Shown: piece after piece, positions 32,512 through 40,727 of the stretch | Layout: each line of letters begins with the position of its first letter | Position numbering within the stretch: position 1 is the first letter of the stretch | Source of the DNA: Georgenia_B sunbinii | GTDB taxonomy: Bacteria; Actinomycetota; Actinomycetes; Actinomycetales; Actinomycetaceae | Direction: 5' to 3' (one strand) | Length of the DNA: 64,000 bases | Assembly: GCF_036421855.1 (NCBI RefSeq) | Contig: NZ_JAZGOK010000005.1 | Translations under genes and position numbers: made by a program | Notes under the pieces: model-generated | The model's database searches: none | What the model saw: the letters and a program-made list of their open reading frames with translations, nothing else | What the model was told of the DNA's origin: nothing

Positions 32512-33366
32512 CTACCCGGCCGGGTTGACCGTGGACTCCGCCAGGGCGAGGTCCGCCACCCCGTAACGCTCGAGCAGCTCGGCGTAGGTACCGTCCTCGA
32601 TGAGGTTGTTGAGCGCTGCCGAGAACGCCTCGGCGGTGCCGGCGCCCTTGGCGAACGACATCCCGGTGAACCCGGCATTGATCATCTGCGGCCCGGTCTC
32701 GACGAGGTCCGGCTCGACCTCGACCGCGTGCAGCATGAACACCCGGTACGCGGTGGCGACATCGGCGCGGCCGCTCTGCACAGCTAGTTGGGCGCTCGCC
32801 TGGTCCGGGAACGTGGCGATCTCGATCGGTGCGACGCCGTCGGTCTCGCACTGAGCCGAGCGCGCCTCGAGGATCGGGATGGTCGACTGGCCGGCCAGCA
32901 CCCCGACAGTGGATCCGCACAGCTCGTCGAGATCGTCGCCAACCTCGTGGCCGCCGTCGGCCCGGGTGATGAAGGCATACCCGGACTGCTCGGTGGCTGC
33001 GATGTCCACCACCTGCTGGCGCTCCACGGTGGCATCCGTCCCGGCGCCGATGTCGTACTTGCCGCTCTGCACCCCCGGGATCACCTGGGCGAACGTCGTC
33101 TCGTTCCAGCTGATCGTCTTGTCCAGCTCGGCGCCGATCGCCTCGATGAGCTCGATGTAGTAACCCGTCGGCTCGCCTGCGTCGTCCCGGTACGCCAGTG
33201 GCGCCCAGTCGTACTGGATGGTCACCTCGATGGCGTCACCCTCGAACGGTGTCGCAGTGCCGTCGTCGTCACCGGCGGTCGCGCTGTCACTGCAGCCGGC
33301 GGCAAGCAGACCGACTGCCGCGAGCGCGACCAGGGCACGACGGGGACGGGGGCGGGGAAGAGACAT
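32512..33366 (-). CDS. Amino-acid-type ABC substrate-binding lipoprotein, orphan copy 2
   Basis: This is a 284-aa SBP_bac_3 protein closely related to the one at 26670: both share IQYDWAPLAYRD and WNETTFAQVIPGVQSGKYDIG. The lipobox is LLAAGC after a basic leader. It has no permease or ATPase beside it, unlike copy 1. I use the ATG at 33366, which follows AAGGAGCACC; an in-frame ATG at 33387 overlaps the stop of the flavoprotein gene (ATGA), so coupled initiation seven codons earlier is an alternative. It may feed the permease at 28330 with a second ligand, or deliver the substrate of the flavoprotein. Confidence 0.88.
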   Translation of the reverse strand: MSLPRPRPRRALVALAAVGLLAAGCSDSATAGDDDGTATPFEGDAIEVTIQYDWAPLAYRDDAGEPTGYYIELIEAIGAELDKTISWNETTFAQVIPGVQSGKYDIGAGTDATVERQQVVDIAATEQSGYAFITRADGGHEVGDDLDELCGSTVGVLAGQSTIPILEARSAQCETDGVAPIEIATFPDQASAQLAVQSGRADVATAYRVFMLHAVEVEPDLVETGPQMINAGFTGMSFAKGAGTAEAFSAALNNLIEDGTYAELLERYGVADLALAESTVNPAG

Positions 33367-33383
33367 GGTGCTCCTTGTGCTGG

Positions 33384-34838
33384 TCATCGGGTAGCGGCGA
33401 GGGCGTCGGTGCTGGTCTGCTCGACGAACGCGGCCAGCAGGTCGGCCCCGTCCTCGACGAGGAGGTCACGCGCGATGGTGTGAACGACGTTGTCGCTGAA
33501 CCACGGCAGACCGTTGATGCCGATCGCCACCGGTCCGAAACTCACCTGCGCGGCAGCGTTCATCAGATGGAGGTTGGGCAGCGCGACGTCGGCCTCGTCG
33601 CGAGGCTGCACGCTGGCACCCGGGCCCAGGTAGGGGCAGCCACCCAGGTGACGGTCGATCGTGTCCCGGGTGAGGTCGTGCCGGTCCCCCCACAGGAGGA
33701 TGCGGTCGGCCACCTCCGCGAGCCACGACACGCGGTGGAGGTCCACCCGGAAGCCCGTGGCAGCGATGACGAAGTCGACCGCGACGTCGCCCTGCGCGGT
33801 GTGCAGCGTGACTCCTCCGGCGTCGGCGGCGGCGCCGTCGATGCCGGCGTCGAGCAGGAGCGAGTAGTTCTCGTGGCGCCGGCACCGGTCGACGGAGTGG
33901 GTCGGCGCCGGCATCGCGAGCGCGAGCTCAGCACGCTTGAACGCGAGCCGGGTGTCGTCGGACAACGCGGAGAAGTGGCGGAAGATCCCCTTGCTCTCCA
34001 GGTGCCGCAGCGAGTTGAGCGTCGGCAGCGTAGCCCGGCGGCCGAGCTGGATCACCTTCGCTGCGCCGGCCTCCAGCGCCGCGGCGGCGTTGTCGAAGGC
34101 CGACGCCCCGACCCCGACGACCGCCACCGTCCGGCCGCGGACCGCCTCGAGGTCGATCATGTCCGAGCTGTGGGCCCAGCTGCCCGCGGGCAGGGCCTCG
34201 ATGGCGCCGGGGGCCGCGCCCCCACCCACGCCGTCGATGCCGGTACAGGCGAGGATCTTCCGGGCGACGACGGTGCGTGCGCCGTCAGGACCGTGCAGCT
34301 CGGCAAGCCAGCGCCGGCCATGTGGCCGGATCGTGGTGACCACCGTGCCGTTCGTGACGACGATGCCGGTTGCCTGCCGCAGCCAACCGAGGTACTCCCC
34401 CCAGGTTTCGCGGGGGATCAGCTCCATCGCGGCGTAGGCGTCGGCACCGAACCGGTGCTCGTACCAGCTGCGGAAGCTCGCCGACCGGATCCCGCTCTCC
34501 GGACCGTGGAGCGTCTTCACGGTCCGGAGGGTCTCCATCCGGGCCCAGGTCACCCATGGCCCCTCACGTCCCGGCTCGGCAGCGTCGACCACTTCGATGT
34601 TCCGGATCCCCTCGCGGTGGAGCCGGATGGCGGCGGTGAGACCCGCCTGCCCCGCCCCGACGATCAGCACGTCGAGCACCTTCTGGCCGGCGTCCTGGTG
34701 CTGGACCGGCCACGAGTGCGCGGGGTAGTCGAACTCCTCGATCTCCCCCCGCACAGTCTGGGCGAGGTCGTCCGTCGCGATGATGGAGAGCGTTGTGGTG
34801 GCGGACGATGCTTCGGTGCCAGCGGTGTCGGTGGTCAT
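33384..34838 (-). CDS. FAD/NAD(P)-dependent oxidoreductase (flavin monooxygenase-like)
   Basis: This is a 484-aa two-dinucleotide-domain flavoprotein. It has the FAD loop VLIVGAGQAGLTAAIRLHREG near residue 57, a second Rossmann loop VAVVGVGASAFDNAAAALEAGA near 255, and a conserved ATG-like FVIAATGFRVDLHR. The layout is that of lysine/ornithine N-monooxygenases or Baeyer-Villiger-type enzymes, without the FMO FxGxxxHxxxY motif clearly visible. About 45 residues precede the first Rossmann strand. It is coupled (or nearly so) to an amino-acid-type binding protein. Oxidation of an imported amino acid or amine would make sense of that, but the substrate is unknown. Confidence 0.85.
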   Translation of the reverse strand: MTTDTAGTEASSATTTLSIIATDDLAQTVRGEIEEFDYPAHSWPVQHQDAGQKVLDVLIVGAGQAGLTAAIRLHREGIRNIEVVDAAEPGREGPWVTWARMETLRTVKTLHGPESGIRSASFRSWYEHRFGADAYAAMELIPRETWGEYLGWLRQATGIVVTNGTVVTTIRPHGRRWLAELHGPDGARTVVARKILACTGIDGVGGGAAPGAIEALPAGSWAHSSDMIDLEAVRGRTVAVVGVGASAFDNAAAALEAGAAKVIQLGRRATLPTLNSLRHLESKGIFRHFSALSDDTRLAFKRAELALAMPAPTHSVDRCRRHENYSLLLDAGIDGAAADAGGVTLHTAQGDVAVDFVIAATGFRVDLHRVSWLAEVADRILLWGDRHDLTRDTIDRHLGGCPYLGPGASVQPRDEADVALPNLHLMNAAAQVSFGPVAIGINGLPWFSDNVVHTIARDLLVEDGADLLAAFVEQTSTDALAATR

Positions 34839-35188
34839 CGTGGTTCTTCCTGTCTGGTGGTCGGCGCTCCGGCAACACGTCCGTCAGGGGCACCGAGTCG
34901 GTCGGCATCCCGCCGGGCTGATCCGGCGCGTCTGCCAGGTCGGCTGCCGTGCTTGCTCGGCGGCTGACCTCGTCGCACAGCTACTCGGCGAGCCTGTCGC
35001 AGCTCTGCGACGGCACCCTTCACCCAGGACGCCTGTCCTCTATGTGAGAAACGAGCTCTGTTGGCACATCTCGATCCCGGAGGGCAAGACGTTCGGCAGC
35101 CGGAGGGCCGCTGCGGCGAGTGCTGTGCTAGTTGTAACGCCAGCCCGGCAGGACCGACGGATCGTTCCGTTCTGCGTCAGAGGGCCGC
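34839..35188. other. 350-bp intergenic leader with a small hairpin
   Basis: I see no gene that is convincing on either strand. It holds the upstream region of the flavoprotein gene (minus strand) and the end of the esterase gene. GTCGCAG/CTGCGAC forms a perfect 7-bp stem near 34998-35013. The region is long enough for a structured leader, but it does not match SAM-I, cobalamin or other consensus cores I know. Confidence 0.4.
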
Positions 35189-36772
35189 TCAGTGCGCCCT
35201 CATCGCCCGCCGGCGAGCGGTGAGTCCCGCCGCACCGCCGAGGAGCAGCAGCCCCACGAGGCCAGCAACCGCGAGTGCCGGCACCCCGGTCGAGGGCAGC
35301 TGGCCGCCGCCGGCCGACCCACCCGGACGGTTCGGCGTCACGCCCGCGTCGCCGTCCGGGGCTGACGACGGCGGCACCTGCGTGGTCGCGGTCGGCTCGG
35401 GCTCCGCCGTCGTCGGCTCAGGCGTCGGGGTGGGGGGCGGCTCGGGCGTCGGCGTCGGCTCGGGCGCCGGGGTGGGCGTCGGGGTGGGCGCCGGCTCGGC
35501 GTCCTCGCGCTGCTGGGCGAAGAGCCACTCGCGCATCACGTCGTTGCCGAAGGTCGCGATCCACGAGTGGTGCGGGGAGACCGGCGTGGTCCCGGCGGTG
35601 AACGTGGTGAACAGCGTGTTGCTGCCGGACGCTGCGGCGTCCTCCCACAGTGCTGCTGCGGCCGACTCGGCCTCGTCCTCGGGCAACGACCCGCTCCACG
35701 TGCCACGCGTGACCTCGGCGCCAGCAGCCTCGAGAGTCGCCATGAACGCCCGCGTCCCCTCGACGTAGGAGACGACGTCGTCGTCGATCGCGTGGGTCGC
35801 CCACAGCGGCAGGTCCAACAGTGCAGCGACGTGCTCGGTCTCGCCGCTCTGGCTCGCCCGTCCCGCGGCGAGCAGCGCCCCGGCGAACCGGTCCGGTGCG
35901 GTGGGGAGCAGCTGGAGCGCTCCCCGGGCGCCTCGGGACAGGCCGGTGAGGTAGACCCGGTCGTCGTCGACGGCCGGTCGGTCGGCGACGTCGTCGATGA
36001 GCTCGGCGAGCGTCGCCTGGATGTCGGGCATCTCCCACTGGGAGTCCTCCGGCATCGGCAGCTGCGGCGCCAGCACGTAGGCCGGATGGCCGCCCTGCCA
36101 CTGCGGGGCGGCGAATGCGACCGCACCCTGGTTGGCGGTGAGCTGGGCGACGTTGTCCTCGCCCACCTCTCCCCCGCCGTGGAGGAAGACGACGAGCGGG
36201 ACCTGGCTCGCACCGTCGTCTTCCTCGATGCCCGACGGCGCGAAGAGGCGGTAGTTCAACGTCGCGCCGGACGATCCGGTGTACGAGCCGGCGGCGAAAT
36301 CGTCGACCACGGCCGTCCGGACCGCGCGGTTGGTGACCTCGAAGGCGGGGATCGCCAGCGCACCGTCGCTGTCGAGCACATCGCTTGCCAGGCCGATCGT
36401 GTACTCGCCGACCAGCTCGTCCGGGTAGATGGCCACCGCGTTCTCGTCGGCAGGGTCGAGGTCGACGTAGAGGTAGCGGCCGCCCTCCGCCGGAGCGCCG
36501 ACGTCCGCGGCACCGGCAACATAGGCGTCGACCACCGTTCGGGCCTCGGTGCCCACCGTGACCGACACGTCTGCCAGCGGGATGTCGAGGTCAGCCGGCA
36601 GCTCCTCGGTGAGCTCCACCGCGGCCGCCACCACCCGTGTCCCCTCCGGTCGCACCTCGCTCAACGCGTCCGCGCCCACCACGGCGGGGTCGGCCTGGGC
36701 GGGCAGCGCCCCCGCACCAAGGACCACCATGCTCGCCACTGCCGTCAGCGCTACTGCGCGTACAGGTCTCAC
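35189..36772 (-). CDS. Secreted, cell-wall-anchored alpha/beta esterase
   Basis: This is a 527-aa exported enzyme. The signal peptide (VALTAVASMVVLGAGALPAQA) is followed by a beta-rich module of about 130 residues. A PHB-depolymerase/esterase-D-type catalytic domain follows: oxyanion loop VVFLHGGGE, nucleophile in LTGLSRGARGALQLLP (GxSxG), acid near THAIDDDVVSY and His near SPHHSWIATFG. A Pro/Thr/Glu-rich stalk of about 60 residues leads to the sorting signal LPSTG, a hydrophobic span and RRRAMR, so sortase should attach it to peptidoglycan. The GTG start at 36772 has GGGGA at 8 nt. It probably acts on esters or polymers at the surface; feruloyl or polyester substrates are possible. Confidence 0.9.
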   Translation of the reverse strand: MRPVRAVALTAVASMVVLGAGALPAQADPAVVGADALSEVRPEGTRVVAAAVELTEELPADLDIPLADVSVTVGTEARTVVDAYVAGAADVGAPAEGGRYLYVDLDPADENAVAIYPDELVGEYTIGLASDVLDSDGALAIPAFEVTNRAVRTAVVDDFAAGSYTGSSGATLNYRLFAPSGIEEDDGASQVPLVVFLHGGGEVGEDNVAQLTANQGAVAFAAPQWQGGHPAYVLAPQLPMPEDSQWEMPDIQATLAELIDDVADRPAVDDDRVYLTGLSRGARGALQLLPTAPDRFAGALLAAGRASQSGETEHVAALLDLPLWATHAIDDDVVSYVEGTRAFMATLEAAGAEVTRGTWSGSLPEDEAESAAAALWEDAAASGSNTLFTTFTAGTTPVSPHHSWIATFGNDVMREWLFAQQREDAEPAPTPTPTPAPEPTPTPEPPPTPTPEPTTAEPEPTATTQVPPSSAPDGDAGVTPNRPGGSAGGGQLPSTGVPALAVAGLVGLLLLGGAAGLTARRRAMRAH

Positions 36773-36879
36773 CGCTCCACGTCCCCTCGCGTCCTCGGCC
36801 GACTCCGCTGTCAGCCGAATAGCCCGGAGTGTCCCGCATGTGCGAGCTGGGCGCATCAGGGGCGGGGCGGCGGGGCCCG

Positions 36880-36958
36880 AACCTTCGGTAGATCATCTGG
36901 GACCTCATGTTCGGTCTTCATGGTCGACCGTGCGCCCACAAGAGCCACCCAACGTCAG
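36880..36958. repeat. Dispersed repeat, copy A
   Basis: About 79 bp, running from AACCTTCGGT through GGGACCTCATGTTCGG and ATGGTCGACC to AGAGCCACCCAACGTC. It aligns with 50017-50096 over its whole length at roughly two positions in three, with several fully conserved blocks. It lies between two divergent genes, so frames read through it (such as an ATG at 36907) should not be used as gene starts. Confidence 0.65.
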
Positions 36959-37038
36959 GGGGTCGCGGCCGCCCACCCGCAGCCGCCACCCGTGGCATGG
37001 TGTTCCTGTTCCTAGCGCTGAGAGATTGCGAGGCCGCC

Positions 37039-38103
37039 GTGGCGACTGCCCGTGACTGGGTCAGCGAGGCGGTCCGGCGCGTCCAGGCGGACGCGCAGCG
37101 CAGCGCCGACACCCACCTGCGTGTCCTCGACCTGCCGGCCGAGTGGGGCATCGACCTCTACCTCAAGGACGAGTCGGTCCACCCGACGGGGTCGCTCAAG
37201 CACCGGCTCGCCCGGTCGCTGTTCCTCTACGGCCTGGCCAACGGGGACATCGGGCCGGGCACCACGCTGGTGGAGGCGTCGAGCGGTTCCACCGCGGTCT
37301 CCGAGGCGTACTTCGCGCGGCTGCTCGGGCTGCCGTTCGTCGCCGTCGTGCCGACCGACACCTCGCCGGCCAAGCTGCAGCTCATCGAGCACCACGGCGG
37401 GCGCTGCCACCTGGTCGCGGACGCACCGAGCGTCTACGCCGAGGCGGAGCGGCTCGGGGCGCAGCCCGGCTGGCACTACCTCGACCAGTTCGCCAACGCC
37501 TCGACCGCCACCGACTGGCGCGGCAACAACAACATCGCCTGCTCGATCTTCGAGCAGCTCGAGCTCGAGCGTCACCCGGTCCCGGAGTGGATCGTCGTCG
37601 CCGCCGGCACCGGCGGGACCAGCGCGACGATCGGCCGCTACTGCCGCTACCTCGGCGTGCCGACGCAGCTGGCGCTGGCCGACCCGGAAGGTTCGGTGTT
37701 CGCCGAGGCGTGGCGCACCGGCCGGCGCGACCTCACGTCCGACGGCGCACGCATCGAGGGCATCGGCCGCGGCCGGGTGGAGCCGTCGTTCGTCCCGGGT
37801 GTCATCGACGACGTCCTCACCGTGGCCGACACCGAGTCGATCGCCGCGATGCGTCTTCTCGCCGACCGCACCGGGATGCGCGCCGGCCCCTCCACCGGCA
37901 CGAACCTCGTCGCCACCTTCCGGGTCGTCGCCCGGATGCTGCGCGAGGGGCGCCGCGGCAGCGTCGTCACCCTCATCTGCGACGGCGGCGACCGCTACCT
38001 CGACACCTACTACTCCCCCACCTGGCTGGTCGCCCAGGGAATGGCCGACGACGGCGCCCGCGCGGCCCTCGACGCGTTCCTCACCACCGGCGAGCTCGAC
38101 TAG
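37039..38103 (+). CDS. PLP-dependent cysteine synthase/cystathionine beta-synthase family protein (Cds1-like)
   Basis: This is a 354-aa fold-type II PLP enzyme. The PLP lysine is in HPTGSLKHRLARSL, the phosphate-binding loop is SSGSTAVSEA, and GTGGTSATIGRYCRY is the second glycine loop. The sequence agrees best with the actinobacterial Cds1/Rv3684 branch (cysteine desulfhydrase), which releases sulfide, pyruvate and ammonia from cysteine, rather than CysK or CysM. I take the GTG at 37039 as start (GCGAGG upstream). Starts at 36907 or 36997 would read through or border the dispersed repeat. It is divergent from the esterase and monocistronic. Confidence 0.85.
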   Translation: MATARDWVSEAVRRVQADAQRSADTHLRVLDLPAEWGIDLYLKDESVHPTGSLKHRLARSLFLYGLANGDIGPGTTLVEASSGSTAVSEAYFARLLGLPFVAVVPTDTSPAKLQLIEHHGGRCHLVADAPSVYAEAERLGAQPGWHYLDQFANASTATDWRGNNNIACSIFEQLELERHPVPEWIVVAAGTGGTSATIGRYCRYLGVPTQLALADPEGSVFAEAWRTGRRDLTSDGARIEGIGRGRVEPSFVPGVIDDVLTVADTESIAAMRLLADRTGMRAGPSTGTNLVATFRVVARMLREGRRGSVVTLICDGGDRYLDTYYSPTWLVAQGMADDGARAALDAFLTTGELD

Positions 38104-38316
38104 CCCGAGGCCCGACGAGGCCTGCTGCGGTCACTCGGTGCGCTGTCCCAGCCCGTCAGGTGGCCGAGCTGCTCGACCGGTATGCCCGTGAGGTCGTCCC
38201 CTCAGACGGCTGCGTCGGTCCCGGCATCGTGCTGCCCGATTGGGCGCCCGGATCTGCCCGCCGTGCTACCGCTGCCGGTCTTGTCCGGCAGCCAACGAGT
38301 CGTCACACTCCGAGGC

Positions 38317-40329
38317 ATGACGGTGCCTGCGCCGCAGCCTGCAGCCGCGCGTCCGGCATCGGGAGCAAAGGCGCACCGCGACACCGCCGGCGCCCGTGAC
38401 GCAACGACGGCAGCCCGGCGGCCACCGCACGGCCCCGGCGGGCTCGACATCCTGCGCCTGCAGGGCCTGGCCGGGAACCGTGCCGTCTCGCGGCTGCTGG
38501 TGCAGCGCAGCGCCACCGACACCACCATCACGCCGATGTTCGCCGGGACCCTCAGCGACCAGGCGCTGCGCGACGAGATCGCCGCCGTCGAGCTCGAGCT
38601 CGCCCTCTCGCCGACGGACGCCGAGCTGCTCCGCCCGAACTTGCGGGTCCTGCACGAGGAGGAGGCCAGGCGGGGCCTCGCGTCGAGCGGGGCGGGCCCG
38701 GTCCCGGCGCCGACAACCATCCCCGACGGTGGGGAGGCCGTCGGCAAGGTCGGGGTCGTCAACCGCGACGAGGCCCCCGAGGTCCGGCTCCGGGCGACGC
38801 CGGACACGGCCGCGGACAACGTCGTCCGGGGCCTGCCGTTCGACACCCACGTCCAGGTCGTCAAGCAGTTCCCCGGGGACTGGTACTTCGTGTCGACTCC
38901 CGACGGCGACCTCGGCTACGTGGCCCGGACATACATCTGGTCCCAGCTGCCGGACCCCGAGGCGCACCTGCACCGGGTGGCCGGCGGCGTCCCGGGCGCG
39001 GCCATCGCGATCGCGGAGCAGTACTACAGCGAGGTCGCGGACGACTGGGGGCAGGACCTGCGCTTCTACGTCAACGTGCTGGCCTGGGCCAACGGCGTCA
39101 CCGTGCCCGACACGACCGACGGCTGGCGCGAGGTGCACTTCCAGGCAGACCGCCTGATCTGGGTCCCTGGGCTGACATTCGCCCGCAGCCTCAAAGGCGT
39201 GGTCGGCTCCGGCTCGCTGAGCTACGACATCGCGGACGCGGTCGGCGTCGCCGGCGTCGTCGAGCGCGCCGGCGAGCTGTACGACGACTTCGCGACCGCG
39301 TTCGGACTGTCCGGCCAGTACATGGCCGAGGCGATCATGCGCCACCTCGGCGACTCGTTCGTCGACGCCCTCGTCTCCCTGGGCATCACGCTTGTCGGCG
39401 CCGCCGGCATCCTCGCCGTGTCCACCGCGATCGGGGCGGGCATCGGTGCGCTCGCCGGCGGCGTCGGGGCCGCCCCCGGAGCGGCCGCAGGTTTCGAGGT
39501 CGGCATGGTGCTCCTCAAGTGGCTGGGGCTCGGGCTGCTCATCGTCTGGGCCGCCCAGGCGCTCGCCGACGTCGGCAGCGCGTTCGGGACGTTCCTCGCC
39601 ACCGTGTGGCGCGCCCGGGGCGACCGCGACACCCTGGACCGCGCTGCCCGGCAGCTCGCCGAGGCCGTCGGCCTGCTGCTCGGGAAGCTGCTGGAGGCAC
39701 TCGTGATGTACGCCGCGTCCCTCGGTCTGGGCGCCGGGATGCGGGTCTTTCGCTCCTCGAAGCTCGGTCGCTCGTTCGGGGAGAGCAGGTCGGGTACCTG
39801 GTTGACCGAACGTGTGCGCCGCGTGCAGGCCGGCGAAGCAGCGATCTCGGGTCCGCGGGAGGTGGTGCAGTACTACCGGGGCGTCGAGCTCGTCAATGCC
39901 GGCAGGAGCCCCATCGGTGAGTTCGACGGCGTCGACCTCGCGCGGGGACGGTTCGTCGAGAACAAGTCGGTGTCCGGCCTGGAGCGGGTCAACCCGCGCA
40001 CCCGTCAGCGTGCGCAGACCGAGGCGCAGTGGGCGGCCAAGCAGATCACGACCAAGACCACCAAGCGGATCCAGGCCCTGCAGTCCGCGGCGGCCACGCG
40101 CCCCACGTCAGGTGGGTCGTCGACGGTCCCCGAGCTGTCGCGGCTCCAGCAGATCCGCCGGCTGCACTTCAAGCTCGACGGCGACTCGCCTGCTCTCCGC
40201 GCGGCGGTGCACGCCGAGCTTGCTGCGCTCCGCACCACCTTCCCGGGCTGGACCTTCACGGTCGAGTTCGGCGTCAGGATCCTGCCGCCGCCGCTCCCCG
40301 ACCGCGACACGCAACCCGTGGGACCTTGA
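38317..40329 (+). CDS. Putative polymorphic toxin: injection-system-type N-terminus, SH3b, hydrophobic region, nuclease-like C-terminus
   Basis: This is a 670-aa protein. Residues 1-45 are disordered, Ala/Pro-rich. Residues 46-64 (LRLQGLAGNRAVSRLLVQR) match the LQR-x-AGNxAVxxLL motif found at the head of actinobacterial eCIS cargo and DUF4157-type proteins. Residues about 143-208 form a bacterial SH3 domain, and about 250-290 a LysM-like stretch. Residues 353-412 are strongly hydrophobic and may cross a membrane. The C-terminus has GEFDGVDLARGRFVENKSV (D537, D540, E548, K550), the shape of a PD-(D/E)xK/Tox-REase-5-like nuclease. An ATG at 38317 fits best. A small gene follows 3 bp later and is the candidate immunity gene. 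There is no injection-system structural gene in the window. Confidence 0.7.
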   Translation: MTVPAPQPAAARPASGAKAHRDTAGARDATTAARRPPHGPGGLDILRLQGLAGNRAVSRLLVQRSATDTTITPMFAGTLSDQALRDEIAAVELELALSPTDAELLRPNLRVLHEEEARRGLASSGAGPVPAPTTIPDGGEAVGKVGVVNRDEAPEVRLRATPDTAADNVVRGLPFDTHVQVVKQFPGDWYFVSTPDGDLGYVARTYIWSQLPDPEAHLHRVAGGVPGAAIAIAEQYYSEVADDWGQDLRFYVNVLAWANGVTVPDTTDGWREVHFQADRLIWVPGLTFARSLKGVVGSGSLSYDIADAVGVAGVVERAGELYDDFATAFGLSGQYMAEAIMRHLGDSFVDALVSLGITLVGAAGILAVSTAIGAGIGALAGGVGAAPGAAAGFEVGMVLLKWLGLGLLIVWAAQALADVGSAFGTFLATVWRARGDRDTLDRAARQLAEAVGLLLGKLLEALVMYAASLGLGAGMRVFRSSKLGRSFGESRSGTWLTERVRRVQAGEAAISGPREVVQYYRGVELVNAGRSPIGEFDGVDLARGRFVENKSVSGLERVNPRTRQRAQTEAQWAAKQITTKTTKRIQALQSAAATRPTSGGSSTVPELSRLQQIRRLHFKLDGDSPALRAAVHAELAALRTTFPGWTFTVEFGVRILPPPLPDRDTQPVGP

Positions 40330-40332
40330 GCC

Positions 40333-40668
40333 ATGTCGGTCGCCGCCGTCGTCACCTACCGTCCGGGATCGGTCGGGACCTCCTACCTGCCGGTCGCGAC
40401 CGAGGAGACGTTTCGTCGCACCTGGCTGCCCCTCGCCGAGGCCGCCGGGCTGACGCTCGTCCCGCGGTTCGCGGAGGGCGTGGTGATTGAGCCTGGCCAG
40501 TACGCGGTGCTCGACGCCGAGCTCTCGACGCTGCAGGCGGACGCCGCTGCCACGGTGGCCGACGCGGCGGAGCTCGAGCAGCTCCTCGCACGTGCCGGGG
40601 AACTCTCGGCGCTGGTGAGGCAGCTCGCCACCCGGCGTAACGACGTCGCGGAGCTCTACATCGGGTAG
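40333..40668 (+). CDS. Candidate immunity protein for the upstream toxin
   Basis: This is a 111-aa soluble protein starting 3 bp after the toxin stop. The N-terminal half is strand-rich (AAVVTYRPGSVGTSYLPVATEETFRRTWLPLAEAAGLTLVPRFAEGVVIEP) and the C-terminal half is two acidic helices (TVADAAELEQLLARAGELSALVRQLATRRNDVAELYIG). Small acidic proteins directly downstream of polymorphic toxins are usually cognate immunity proteins that sit on the nuclease domain. I do not recognise a named Imm family. The role is inferred from position and size. Confidence 0.6.
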   Translation: MSVAAVVTYRPGSVGTSYLPVATEETFRRTWLPLAEAAGLTLVPRFAEGVVIEPGQYAVLDAELSTLQADAAATVADAAELEQLLARAGELSALVRQLATRRNDVAELYIG

Positions 40669-40691
40669 GGCTGTCCAGCCCGCCGTCGCAC

Positions 40692-40720
40692 GGGCGGGGC
40701 TCCGACGACGAGCCCCGCCC
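40692..40720. terminator. Bidirectional hairpin terminator
   Basis: GGGCGGGGCTC and GAGCCCCGCCC form a perfect 11-bp stem with a 7-nt loop between the convergent immunity and phosphoesterase genes. Confidence 0.8.
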
Positions 40721-40727
40721 GCTCGCG

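Noticed and set aside
34780..35223. Plus-strand frame of 147 codons before the esterase
   Set aside because: It begins inside the flavoprotein gene and has no coherent domain or ribosome site.
36907..37038. Extra 44 N-terminal residues on the Cds1-like enzyme
   Set aside because: They are encoded partly by the dispersed repeat and do not fit the family start.
38104..38316. Hairpin GCTGCCGG/CCGGCAGC as a regulated leader for the toxin
   Set aside because: An 8-bp stem alone in GC-rich DNA is not enough; it may simply end the Cds1-like transcript.
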